A stretch of DNA of 64,000 nt, from positions 62,001 to 126,000 of the forward strand of contig NZ_CP015882.1 in the NCBI RefSeq assembly GCF_000697965.2, read 5' to 3'. This DNA comes from Ensifer adhaerens (lineage in GTDB: Bacteria; Pseudomonadota; Alphaproteobacteria; Rhizobiales; Rhizobiaceae). The position numbers and the translations under genes were made by a program. Below are positions 1-7,760 of the stretch, piece by piece; positions within the stretch are counted from its first letter, which is position 1, and each line of letters opens with the position of its first letter. Below the pieces are notes generated by a model. That model saw nothing but the letters and a program-made list of their open reading frames with translations. It did not search any database and was not told the origin of the DNA.

Positions 1-138
1 CCGGTCATGCAGGTCGGCGACGACTATCACGGCAATCTCGACATCGAGCGGATCGACGCGCTGCTTGCCCGGCTGCGCGCCATGGTTCCGCACGCGGCCG
101 GCGCCGATCTCGCTGCCGTCGAACCGCCGGGGGAATAA
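1..138 (+). CDS. nuoE: NADH-quinone oxidoreductase subunit E, C-terminal end (partial)
   Basis: The first 45 codons of the window are open in frame 1 and stop at TAA 136-138. They read as the C-terminal end of the 24-kDa thioredoxin-like [2Fe-2S] subunit, including the typical PVMQVGDDYHGNLDIERI stretch followed by a short helix and a variable tail. The cluster-binding cysteines lie upstream, outside the window. The next gene, nuoF, starts 2 bp after the stop, as is usual for nuoE-nuoF. The identification rests on this short conserved segment plus the nuoF neighbour. Confidence 0.8.
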   Translation, partial: PVMQVGDDYHGNLDIERIDALLARLRAMVPHAAGADLAAVEPPGE

Positions 139-140
139 CC

Positions 141-1406
141 ATGTACGAACCGGTTCTTTTGAAGAATGTGAACGTGCAGGATGGGCATCTTCTTTCGACA
201 TATGAGGCCGGCGGCGGCTACCGAGGGCTTCACAAAGCCCTCAAGGAACATACGCCCGACGAGATCATCGATCTCGTCAAGAGATCGAACCTGCGTGGCC
301 GCGGCGGAGCCGGGTTTCCGACCGGCATGAAGTGGAGTTTCGTCCCCAAGCGGGCCGACAAGCCGAAGTATCTCTGCTGTAACGCCGACGAAGGGGAGCC
401 TGGCACCTTCAAGGACCGGATCGTCATGGAGCGCGACCCGCACCAATTGGTCGAAGGCATGGCGATCAGCGCCTATGCGATCGGAGCCGAGGTCGCCTAT
501 GTCTACATTCGCGGCGAGTATGTGCTGGCGATCAGGCGGCTGGAACAGGCGATTGCCGAGGCCAAAGCCAAAGGCTATCTCGGAACAGGGATACTGGGCT
601 CGGACTTCAATTTCGTCGTCCACGTCCATTGCGGTGCTGGTGCCTATATCTGTGGCGAAGAGACCGCGATGCTCGACTCGCTCGAGGGCAAGAGGGCACA
701 GCCGCGCCTGAAGCCGCCATTTCCAGCCGTTGCGGGGCTCTATGCCAGCCCGACCGTCATCAACAATGTCGAGACGCTGGTCTGCGTGCCGCATATCGTG
801 GCGCGGGGCCCTGACTGGTTCCGCGGTATCGGACCCGAAAAGAGCCCAGGCCCGAAGCTCTACTGCGTCAGCGGACAGGTGCGCATGCCCGGCCTCTACG
901 AGCTTCCGATGGGGATCCCGCTTCGAGAACTGGTCGAGGACCATGCCGGCGGGCCGCCGGCCGGTCGCAAGATCAAGGCGGTAATACCAGGTGGTGTTTC
1001 CGCACCGGTGATCCCGGAGCCGGGCCTGGACGTCGGGATGGACTTTGACTCGCTTGCTGCTGCCGGCACGATGCTGGGTTCGGCAGGCGTGATCGTCGTC
1101 GATGACACGACCTGCATGGTCAAGGTCGCCACCCGCATCATCGAGTTCTTTCACCACGAGTCCTGCGGCAAGTGCACACCCTGCCGCGAGGGGTTGAACT
1201 GGGTTGTGAAAGTGCTGCGCCGGATCGAGGCGGGCGAGGGCGCCCCCGGCGACATGGAGCAGCTGGACATGCTCTGCAAAGGCATTTTCGGCAATACGTT
1301 TTGTGCTTTGGGTGACGGTGCTGCGATGGGGTTGCGGGCCTCGCTTGCGCATTTCCGCGAGGAGTTTGTCGCCCATATCGAGGAGCGGAAGTGTCCGTTC
1401 CACTAA
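141..1406 (+). CDS. nuoF: NADH-quinone oxidoreductase subunit F (NADH- and FMN-binding)
   Basis: 421 aa, the normal length for the 51-kDa subunit, which takes electrons from NADH on the cytoplasmic arm of complex I. Visible motifs are the glycine-rich NADH loop GRGGAGFPTGMKW, the FMN segment CNADEGEPGTFKDR, HCGAGAYICGEETA, and the C-terminal [4Fe-4S] (N3) motif CGKCTPCREG with a last cysteine in NTFCALGDGAA. It follows nuoE by 2 bp and precedes nuoG by 27 bp, so the three form one transcription unit. All expected ligands are present, so the protein should be functional. Confidence 0.95.
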   Translation: MYEPVLLKNVNVQDGHLLSTYEAGGGYRGLHKALKEHTPDEIIDLVKRSNLRGRGGAGFPTGMKWSFVPKRADKPKYLCCNADEGEPGTFKDRIVMERDPHQLVEGMAISAYAIGAEVAYVYIRGEYVLAIRRLEQAIAEAKAKGYLGTGILGSDFNFVVHVHCGAGAYICGEETAMLDSLEGKRAQPRLKPPFPAVAGLYASPTVINNVETLVCVPHIVARGPDWFRGIGPEKSPGPKLYCVSGQVRMPGLYELPMGIPLRELVEDHAGGPPAGRKIKAVIPGGVSAPVIPEPGLDVGMDFDSLAAAGTMLGSAGVIVVDDTTCMVKVATRIIEFFHHESCGKCTPCREGLNWVVKVLRRIEAGEGAPGDMEQLDMLCKGIFGNTFCALGDGAAMGLRASLAHFREEFVAHIEERKCPFH

Positions 1407-1433
1407 GGAGCGCCTAGCGCGGGCGAGTAGGTC

Positions 1434-4010
1434 ATGGTGAGCGTTACGGTCAATGGGCAAACACTGGAGGTCGAGGCCGGCTCGACGGTGTTGCAGGCCG
1501 CCCAGCGCTTGGGCATCGAAATTCCGACCTTCTGCTACTTAAAGCGCCTGCCGCCGCTTGCCTCCTGCCGCATGTGTCTCATCGAGATCGAGGGGCTGCG
1601 GCGGCTACAGCCGTCCTGCGCCACAGCCGTCACTGAAGGCATGGTCGTGCGAACGGATACGCCACTGATTGATGAAACACGTTCGTCCATGCTGGACATG
1701 CTGCTTGCCAACCACCCGCTCGACTGCCCGATCTGCGACAAGGGCGGCGAGTGTGAGCTCCAGGACATGGTGATGGCCTATGGCCCGGGGAGAAGCCGCT
1801 TTCATGATCCCAAGCGCGTCTTCCATTCTCGCGACATTCGCCTGAGCCCGGTCGTCATCATGAACGTCAACCGTTGTATCCAGTGCCAGCGCTGCGTGCG
1901 CATGTGCGAGGAGGTCGTCGGCGCGGTCGCCCTTGGCACCGTCGAGAAAGGCATGGATACGGCCGTCACCGGCTTTGAGGGCAGTCTTGCCAGTTGCGAC
2001 CAGTGTGGCAACTGCATCGAAGTCTGTCCGGTCGGCGCGCTGATGAGCTTTCCCTATCGCTATAAGGCTCGGCCCTGGGATCTCGCCGAGGTCGACACGA
2101 TCTGTCCGCATTGCGGCACGGGATGTCAGTTGACCGTCGGCGCGCGCAAGGGCGAATTCATGCGTGTCCGGTCCAAGGAGGAACACGGCGTCAACCGCGA
2201 AACGCTCTGCGCACGCGGCCGTTTCGGCCTTGACTTCATCGAAGGGCATGATCGGATCAAACGACCGATGATCCGCCGCGACGGCACTCTTGTGCCGGTC
2301 TCCTGGGACGAATCAGGAGACTATCTGCGCCGGCGGCTAGCAGCGGTCGAAAGCAAGGCTTCCGGCGGACTTGTCTCGCCGCGCCTGCCCAATGAGGTTC
2401 TCTATCAGTTCCAAAAGCTCATGCGCACGGTCTTTGCGACCAACAACATCGACAGCTCGTCGCGCTGGTCCACACCCTTCGACGCGCTTGCCCCGCTGAT
2501 GGCAGGCTACAGTCGTGCACCTTTGACGGACGTGATCGGCGTCGATCACGTGCTTGTTATCGGCGGCAACGTGACCGAGGAAAACCCGGTCACCGAGTAT
2601 CTGCTGCGGGATGCCGCCAGGCGGCGCGGGACTGGATTACTCATGCTCTCGACGCGACCGTCCCGCCTCGACGCCGATGCTAAGGCTGTGGTTCGTGTAT
2701 CGCCTGGCGGAGAGGTCGCGAGCCTTGCAGCCGTGGTTGCCGGACTTGCTGCGGCCGTCGGTGACAAACTGTCAGGTGACGCTGTTGCAGAGATCGGCGT
2801 GGCAGTCGGCGGCCCGGTGGCTGGCAATGGCGGCGATGGACCGGATCGTCTGGCCGCAGCACTCAACGAAGGCAGCACTGTCACCGTGCTTGTCAGTGTC
2901 GACCTCCTGAGATCGTCAGACGCGCGGGGAGCGTTGCAGCAACTCACCAATCTCTTGCAACTGCTTCGCCTCCTCGGCAAGACCCCAGCATTGCAGTTCC
3001 TCTTCGACCGCGCCAACCAGCTGGGCGCCTTTGATATGGGGGCCCTGGCGGGCGGCTTGCCGGGGCTGCAGCCGGTTGTCGACGAGACGGCGCGCGCCGC
3101 TCTTGCCCGGAACTGGGGCGCCGAAATCCCCCATGGGCCGGGTGGTGACCTCGACGCGATGCTGGATCTCTGCGTGGCTGGGCAAATGGGGGCGCTCTAC
3201 CTTGTCGGAACTGACCCCCTGGTCTCTTATCCGGACAGGGAGTTCGTGGCGCGGGCACTTGGCGCCGCTGATCTCTTGATCGTGCAGGACAGTTTCCTTA
3301 ACGAGACGGCCGCACTGGCCGAGGTTGTCTTGCCAGCGGCGGGCTACGGTGAAGAGCCCGGCAGCTTTACCAACAACGAGGGTCGCATCCAGCAGGTCGC
3401 CAAGTTCCGGGAACCAGTCTTTGAGGCGCGGGGTAATCTCGCTATCTTCGATTTTGTCGCAGCTGAGCGCGGCCAAATATTGCAGCCTTCGACGCATGTC
3501 GCGGTTTTCGATGAGATCGCCCGGCTGATACCGGCCTATCAGGCGCTCACCTGGACCGGACTTGGTGCCGACGGTGCCTTCACGAAAGAAGGCCCGACGC
3601 CACCGGCGGAAGCCTTCCATGCACCGCCGACCGTTTCGCAACCGCACGACGGGCTCCTGCTCGTCACCGGCAACTGTCTATTCCACAATGGCTATCTGAC
3701 CGAGCGTTCGGAGATCCTGAACACGGTCGCCAACGATCCTTATGTCGCGATGAGCGCTGAGGATGCGGCTAAGCTTGGCCTTTCGGACGGCGACCAGGTG
3801 GTCGTTCGTTCAACCCGCGGTGAACTGGTAGCGCAGCTCAAGGTCGAAAAGCCGTTTCCCAAGGGTCTTGTCTTTGTTCCCGAAAACTATCGGTCTCTTC
3901 GCCTCAACAGCTTGATGAGGCGCGGTGAATACCCGTGTCCGGTTAAGGTTCACAAGGCAGCAACAGCGCACGCAATCGAGGGCACGAACCGGGTCTGGCG
4001 AGGAGCATGA
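1434..4010 (+). CDS. nuoG: NADH-quinone oxidoreductase subunit G
   Basis: 858 aa. The N-terminus is a ferredoxin-like [2Fe-2S] domain with C34, C45, C48 and C62, followed by the His-Cys3 region HPLDCPICDKGGECELQ and two 4Fe-4S motifs (CIQCQRCVRMC and CDQCGNCIEVCPVG). A molybdopterin-oxidoreductase-like body follows, starting with CPHCGTGCQL, and then a C-terminal molydopterin-dinucleotide-binding-like domain (about residues 740-850). The extra CxxCxxxC at the start of the body and the C-terminal domain make it resemble the longer NuoG of secondary rhizobial nuo clusters more than the short primary form. ATG start chosen; the preceding 27-bp gap lacks a strong Shine-Dalgarno. Confidence 0.93.
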   Translation: MVSVTVNGQTLEVEAGSTVLQAAQRLGIEIPTFCYLKRLPPLASCRMCLIEIEGLRRLQPSCATAVTEGMVVRTDTPLIDETRSSMLDMLLANHPLDCPICDKGGECELQDMVMAYGPGRSRFHDPKRVFHSRDIRLSPVVIMNVNRCIQCQRCVRMCEEVVGAVALGTVEKGMDTAVTGFEGSLASCDQCGNCIEVCPVGALMSFPYRYKARPWDLAEVDTICPHCGTGCQLTVGARKGEFMRVRSKEEHGVNRETLCARGRFGLDFIEGHDRIKRPMIRRDGTLVPVSWDESGDYLRRRLAAVESKASGGLVSPRLPNEVLYQFQKLMRTVFATNNIDSSSRWSTPFDALAPLMAGYSRAPLTDVIGVDHVLVIGGNVTEENPVTEYLLRDAARRRGTGLLMLSTRPSRLDADAKAVVRVSPGGEVASLAAVVAGLAAAVGDKLSGDAVAEIGVAVGGPVAGNGGDGPDRLAAALNEGSTVTVLVSVDLLRSSDARGALQQLTNLLQLLRLLGKTPALQFLFDRANQLGAFDMGALAGGLPGLQPVVDETARAALARNWGAEIPHGPGGDLDAMLDLCVAGQMGALYLVGTDPLVSYPDREFVARALGAADLLIVQDSFLNETAALAEVVLPAAGYGEEPGSFTNNEGRIQQVAKFREPVFEARGNLAIFDFVAAERGQILQPSTHVAVFDEIARLIPAYQALTWTGLGADGAFTKEGPTPPAEAFHAPPTVSQPHDGLLLVTGNCLFHNGYLTERSEILNTVANDPYVAMSAEDAAKLGLSDGDQVVVRSTRGELVAQLKVEKPFPKGLVFVPENYRSLRLNSLMRRGEYPCPVKVHKAATAHAIEGTNRVWRGA

Positions 4011-4013
4011 GGA

Positions 4014-4063
4014 TTTGCGCCCGAGGCGCCTGCAAGGCCCGTGTCCCGACCTCTGGGCGCAAA
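4014..4063. terminator. Inverted repeat between convergent nuoG and CBS gene
   Basis: TTTGCGCCC (4014-4022) and GGGCGCAAA (4055-4063) are perfect 9-bp inverted arms with a 32-nt loop. They lie exactly in the 60-bp gap between the two convergent stop codons. There is no long T tract, so a role as bidirectional terminator is inferred from position only. Confidence 0.4.
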
Positions 4064-4070
4064 GCCACTC

Positions 4071-4511
4071 TCAGTGGTAGCCGGCCCCGGCAATGTATTC
4101 GTACAGGTGTCGCTCGGTGCGCTGCGCCTCGTCGAGCCGGTGCTTGACCACGTCGCCGATGCTGACGACGCCGACAATGGCCTCCTCCTCAATGACCAGC
4201 ACATGACGTGTCCGTCTCTGGGTCATGATCGACATCACCAGGGGCAGCCCATCGACAGCCGAACAGATCGCCACGTTGCGGTTCATGATCTCGGCGACCG
4301 GCATCAGCGCTGCCTCAGGCCCATATTCCGCAAGCGCATTGCAGCAATCCCGTTCCGAGACCGTGCCCATGTACCTTCCGGGCGCGTGGCTGACGACCAC
4401 GAAGCCGATATTGTTGTCACGAAAGAGCCGCAGGATCTCCACCATCGCCTGGTCGGGAGCGACTGCGATCACTCCAGCACCCTTATCCTTCACGATTTCA
4501 CCGACAAGCAT
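4071..4511 (-). CDS. CBS-domain pair protein
   Basis: 146 aa, made of two tandem CBS motifs (about residues 8-63 and 74-130), for example VSERDCCNALAEYG and VVSIGDVVKHRLDE. Stand-alone CBS pairs bind adenine nucleotides or NAD-type ligands and act as energy sensors. A clear AGGAGG precedes the ATG. It lies 37 bp downstream of nuoI in the same orientation, so co-expression with nuoH and nuoI is likely. A role in tuning complex I to energy charge is inference only; CBS proteins also sit beside unrelated stress genes. Confidence 0.85.
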   Translation of the reverse strand: MLVGEIVKDKGAGVIAVAPDQAMVEILRLFRDNNIGFVVVSHAPGRYMGTVSERDCCNALAEYGPEAALMPVAEIMNRNVAICSAVDGLPLVMSIMTQRRTRHVLVIEEEAIVGVVSIGDVVKHRLDEAQRTERHLYEYIAGAGYH

Positions 4512-4548
4512 CTGAGCCTCCTATCTGCGCGCCCCGGTTTGCTGCTCC

Positions 4549-5115
4549 TCACGTTCGCCGGATATTGCGCCACCAGTTGTATCCATGCGGTTCGCTCGTT
4601 TCGACCAGCACGTCCTCATCCGTATTCAGGCGTGCGGCGACGACACCACCGCCGGCCATCGCCTTTCCAGGTTTTTCGAGCAGATCGTCGCGTCCGATCA
4701 CCAGGTCACGCGACGAAAAACTCGAGAATTCATACTGCTGGCCAAGTGCGATGGCGTCCGCAGGGCAGGCGTCCTCACAGAGGCCGCAGAAAAGGCACCT
4801 GGCCGTGTCGATCTCGAATTTTGCTGGGTGTCGGTTGCCGTTTTCGTCCTCGTAGGGAACGACTTCGATGCAGTCGCAGGGGCAGATGCGAGCGCAAAGC
4901 TCGCACGCGACACACTTGATCTCGCCCTCTTCGTCGCGTTTGAGGAAGTGATGGCCGCGATAGCGCGAATAGGGGAGCCACTTCTCCTTGTCCGGATACT
5001 GCATGGTCACCGGCTTGGAGAACATATAGCCAAAGGTCAGCGTAAAGGCGCTCGCCAGGTCGGCAAAAAGCGCCCAGCCGATCCATGTTCCAGCTCTGTC
5101 GACTACGCGTGACAT
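4549..5115 (-). CDS. nuoI: NADH-quinone oxidoreductase subunit I
   Basis: 188 aa 8Fe ferredoxin-like subunit that carries clusters N6a and N6b towards the quinone site. Two motifs are visible: CVACELCARICP (about residue 68) and CLFCGLCEDACP (about residue 107). The C-terminal extension of about 60 aa after the second motif is longer than in the shortest homologues. The gene is 132 bp downstream of nuoH on the minus strand and is followed by the CBS gene. The order H-I matches canonical nuo operons, but the orientation is opposite to nuoEFG. Confidence 0.93.
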   Translation of the reverse strand: MSRVVDRAGTWIGWALFADLASAFTLTFGYMFSKPVTMQYPDKEKWLPYSRYRGHHFLKRDEEGEIKCVACELCARICPCDCIEVVPYEDENGNRHPAKFEIDTARCLFCGLCEDACPADAIALGQQYEFSSFSSRDLVIGRDDLLEKPGKAMAGGGVVAARLNTDEDVLVETSEPHGYNWWRNIRRT

Positions 5116-5247
5116 GGTCGCGCCGTTCTACAGCGGCGTGCGTCTATTCCAACGCGGGAGGGTCGCTGTAGTCCCTTCGATTGCTGCACGCATCTTCGTC
5201 AGATCGACACCGAACCTAGAAGGCGCGTGGACAAGCCGCCCTGGCTC

Positions 5248-6234
5248 CTAAGTGAAAGCAATACCAGTGATAATTATGTTCGCCATTGACAGAGGAAGCA
5301 AGACTTTCCATCCGATCGCCATCAGTTGGTCATAGCGATAGCGGGGCAAAGTGAAACGGAACCACATAAACACATAAATGAAGAATGCCACTTTGAGCGC
5401 AAACCAGAGAAGCGGCGGCAGCGGAATGAGAATACCGTTCCAGCCGCCGAAAAACAGGATGACGGAGAGGACCGATACCAGGAGCACGATGACGTATTCG
5501 CTGACCATGAAGAGCGCGAAACGAATACCGCTGTACTCGGTATGGAACCCGGCGCCGAGATCCCCTTCCGCTTCGGCCAGGTCGAAGGGAATGCGCTGCG
5601 CTTCGGCCAATCCCGCAACGAAGAAGACGAAGAACCCGATCGGTTGATAGACGATGTTCCAGAGATCGCTCTGGGCGCGCACGATGTCCACGAGGCTCAT
5701 CGACTGTGCGAGCATCACGACGCCGATGACTGCGAAACCCATGGGGATTTCGTAGCTGATCATCTGTGCGCAGGTCCTCAGACTGCCGAGAACGGCGTAT
5801 TTGCTGTTGGCGGCCCAGCCGCCGAAGATGACGCCATAGACCTCCAGACCGATCACCGCGAAGACGAAGAGCAATGCCACATTCAGATTGGAAACGTAGA
5901 GCGTGATCTCTGCATTGAGCACTGAGACGGTCTCGCCGAAGGGGATCGCGACAAACACCACAAAGGGCGGAGCGAGCGCCAGGATCGGCGCCAGCTTGAA
6001 TAGGAAGCGATCTGCCTCTGCAGGGATATGATCCTCTTTCGTCAGGAGCTTGATACCGTCAGCCACTGGCTGCAGCAGGCCGTGCCACCCCACGCGCATC
6101 GGACCCATGCGCTGCTGCATGTGGCCGGCAATCTTTCGCTCCAGCCAGGTCAGCGGCAAAGGCAAGAGTAGAAGCATTGCGATGAGCAATGCGATCTTGA
6201 GGGCGATAAGGCCAAGGGCGACGAGAAGTTCCAT
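5248..6234 (-). CDS. nuoH: NADH-quinone oxidoreductase subunit H
   Basis: 328 aa from the ATG at 6234; a longer open frame reaches 6321 but its extra 29 residues are hydrophilic and not family-like. The protein is an eight-helix membrane subunit that forms much of the quinone chamber. Signature stretches seen are LTWLERKIAGHMQQRMGP, GWHGLLQPVADGIKLLTKED and RIPFDLAEAEGDLGAGFHTE (the quinone-site loop). First gene of the minus-strand set H-I-CBS. Its promoter region lies next to the left end of the IS3 element at 6369, so expression may have been altered. Confidence 0.93.
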   Translation of the reverse strand: MELLVALGLIALKIALLIAMLLLLPLPLTWLERKIAGHMQQRMGPMRVGWHGLLQPVADGIKLLTKEDHIPAEADRFLFKLAPILALAPPFVVFVAIPFGETVSVLNAEITLYVSNLNVALLFVFAVIGLEVYGVIFGGWAANSKYAVLGSLRTCAQMISYEIPMGFAVIGVVMLAQSMSLVDIVRAQSDLWNIVYQPIGFFVFFVAGLAEAQRIPFDLAEAEGDLGAGFHTEYSGIRFALFMVSEYVIVLLVSVLSVILFFGGWNGILIPLPPLLWFALKVAFFIYVFMWFRFTLPRYRYDQLMAIGWKVLLPLSMANIIITGIAFT

Positions 6235-6368
6235 GATCCGCGGCCATCTATTCGACAGGCAGAAACGTGACTGGGCCCGACCCGGCTTACCCGTTGAGCG
6301 GGTCCTTCCAGTTTTCTCCATTTTCTCACGAAACGGCGGCCGTGGACAGGCTGCCGTTTCCTATTCTG

Positions 6369-6395
6369 TGAATAGCACCGAGATTTGTAGACGCC
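6369..6395 (+). repeat. IS3 left terminal inverted repeat
   Basis: Begins TGAATAGCACCGAGATTTG and pairs with 7561-7587, with differences at four positions. Confidence 0.85.
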
Positions 6396-6427
6396 TTCTT
6401 TCCTAATTTTGAGGCAAGAAGAGCATC

Positions 6428-6697
6428 ATGAGCAAATCGAATTTCAGCGAAGAGTTTAAGCGTGACGCGGTGCGCCAGATCACGGAGCGAGGCTATCCGG
6501 TTGCTGAGGTTTCGCAGCGTCTCGGCGTCAGCCAGCATTCGCTCTACGAATGGAAGAAGAAGTTTGCTGCGTCGAACGCCAAGGGCAACGACGAGACCGA
6601 GGAGATCAGGCGGCTAAAGAAGGAACTGGCTCGCGTTACCGAGGAGCGAGATATCCTAAAAAAAGCGGCCGCGTATTTCGCCAGGGATGCAAAGTGA
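6428..6697 (+). CDS. IS3-family transposase OrfA
   Basis: 89 aa. N-terminal helix-turn-helix (residues about 5-45, SEEFKRDAVRQITERGYP then VSQRLGVSQHSLYEWKKKF) and a C-terminal leucine-zipper-like coiled coil (about 55-80). It binds the terminal repeats as part of the OrfAB fusion and also regulates. ATG at 6428 follows GGCAAGAAGAGC. The stop at 6695-6697 overlaps the GTG of orfB. Confidence 0.92.
   Translation: MSKSNFSEEFKRDAVRQITERGYPVAEVSQRLGVSQHSLYEWKKKFAASNAKGNDETEEIRRLKKELARVTEERDILKKAAAYFARDAK
6658..6664 (+). other. Programmed -1 frameshift slippery run for OrfAB
   Basis: Seven consecutive A residues, read as CTA AAA AAA in the orfA frame (A_AAA_AAA heptamer), lie about 30 bp before the orfA stop. 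A -1 slip here leads into the orfB frame, which is the known way IS3 elements make the OrfAB transposase. Confidence 0.75.
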
Positions 6698-7554
6698 AGT
6701 ACGCGTTCATTGCTCTGCATCGCTTGCAGTTTTCGGTGCGGACGATGTGCCGCCTTCTGCGGGTTCATCCCAGTGGATTTTACACCTGGCTGAAGAACCC
6801 GCTGAGCAGGCGAGCCAACGAGGACAAACGACAGACCGATCTGCTCCTGAAGGCATGGGAAGAGAGCGGGAAGGTCTACGGTTATCGCAAGCTGCACGAC
6901 GACCTTCTCGATCAGGGCGAGATATGCTGCCCGAACCGGGTTGCGCGTCTGACCCGTCTCGCCGGGATCAAGGCGCAGATTGGCTACAAACGCCGTCCCG
7001 GCATCTATGGCGGCAGGCCTGCCGTCGCTATCGACAACACGCTCGACCGGCAGTTTGACGTAGCGGCTCCGGACAAGGCCTGGGTCACGGACATCACCTA
7101 TATCCGGACCTGCGAAGGTTTTGCTTATTTGGCCGTCGTCATCGACCTCTATTCCCGCCGGGTCATCGGCTGGGCGATGCAGAGCCGCCAAACCACGGAC
7201 GTCGTATTGCAGGCTCTGCTCATGGCGGTGTGGCGACGCAAACCGAAGGACAAAGTGCTGATCCACTCCGATCAGGGCTCGCAATTCACCAGCATGGACT
7301 GGGCCTCGTTCCTCAGGCACCACAATCTGGTTCACTCGATGAGCCGACGCGGCAACTGCCATGACAATGCGGTGGCCGAGAGCTTCTTCAATCTTCTGAA
7401 GCGAGAGAGGATACGTCGCAGGGTCTACCGTTCACGCGATGAAGCTCGCCAGGACGTGTTCGACTACATCGAAATGTTCTACAACCCGAAACGCAAACAC
7501 GTCAGGAACGGGATGCTGTCACCCGTCGAGTTCGAGAAGCAGCAGAAAATCTAA
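6694..7554 (+). CDS. IS3-family transposase OrfB (DDE integrase domain)
   Basis: 286 aa from GTG 6694, which overlaps the orfA stop; in practice it is mostly made as the OrfAB fusion by -1 frameshifting. An N-terminal HTH_21 region (YGYRKLHDDL) is followed by the rve catalytic core. The DDE triad is visible in WVTDITYIRT, HSDQGSQFTS and HDNAVAESFF. The C-terminus has the family tail YNPKRKHVRNGMLSPVEFE. Full length and undisrupted. Confidence 0.93.
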   Translation: MKYAFIALHRLQFSVRTMCRLLRVHPSGFYTWLKNPLSRRANEDKRQTDLLLKAWEESGKVYGYRKLHDDLLDQGEICCPNRVARLTRLAGIKAQIGYKRRPGIYGGRPAVAIDNTLDRQFDVAAPDKAWVTDITYIRTCEGFAYLAVVIDLYSRRVIGWAMQSRQTTDVVLQALLMAVWRRKPKDKVLIHSDQGSQFTSMDWASFLRHHNLVHSMSRRGNCHDNAVAESFFNLLKRERIRRRVYRSRDEARQDVFDYIEMFYNPKRKHVRNGMLSPVEFEKQQKI

Positions 7555-7560
7555 CCCGAG

Positions 7561-7587
7561 GGTGTCTACGAAACTCGGGGCTATTCA
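7561..7587 (-). repeat. IS3 right terminal inverted repeat
   Basis: Ends GGGGCTATTCA at 7587, inverted relative to 6369-6395. Confidence 0.85.
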
Positions 7588-7707
7588 GTCTGCGCTTCTA
7601 TGTGCTGTCGACAACAACGAGGGAGGATGGAATTTGATCGATCAGCTTGCCGCACTAGACCGTATGTTCGTCGCGTGAAGGCGGCTCGCCCCGATTATGC
7701 TGCGTGC

Positions 7708-7741
7708 GGGGATTGCTCTGGATGGGCCAGAGCGGAGCCCC
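7708..7741 (+). ncRNA. Strong hairpin in the 5' flank of the IS110 transposase (candidate guide-RNA part)
   Basis: GCTCTGG (7715-7721) pairs with CCAGAGC (7727-7733) over a 5-nt loop. It is enclosed, after 3-nt internal bulges, by GGGG (7708-7711) with CCCC (7738-7741). IS110-family elements carry a structured bridge RNA in a non-coding end, and the stem with internal loop fits that general design. No loop-target matching could be done here, so it stays a candidate. Confidence 0.35.
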
Positions 7742-7760
7742 AAGCTTAGCGAGGGCGAAC

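Larger units (their letters stand above)
6369..7587 (+). mobile_element. IS3-family insertion sequence (IS51-like), complete
   Basis: 1219-bp element with 27-bp imperfect terminal inverted repeats (about 23 of 27 matching), both ending in TGAATAGC. It carries overlapping orfA and orfB in the normal IS3 arrangement with an A7 slippery run between them. All DDE residues are present, so it looks capable of transposition. Bases next to the two ends are CTG on the left and GTC on the right, so the expected 3-4 bp target duplication is not seen. The subgroup is judged from protein style and the terminal repeat. Confidence 0.9.

Noticed and set aside
27..1460. 477-aa open frame on the minus strand over nuoF
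   Set aside because: Antisense shadow of nuoF; high GC keeps the opposite strand open. No ribosome site and no domain.
4041..5112. Plus-strand open frames over the CBS and nuoI genes
   Set aside because: Antisense shadows; the minus-strand genes have clear CBS and ferredoxin motifs.
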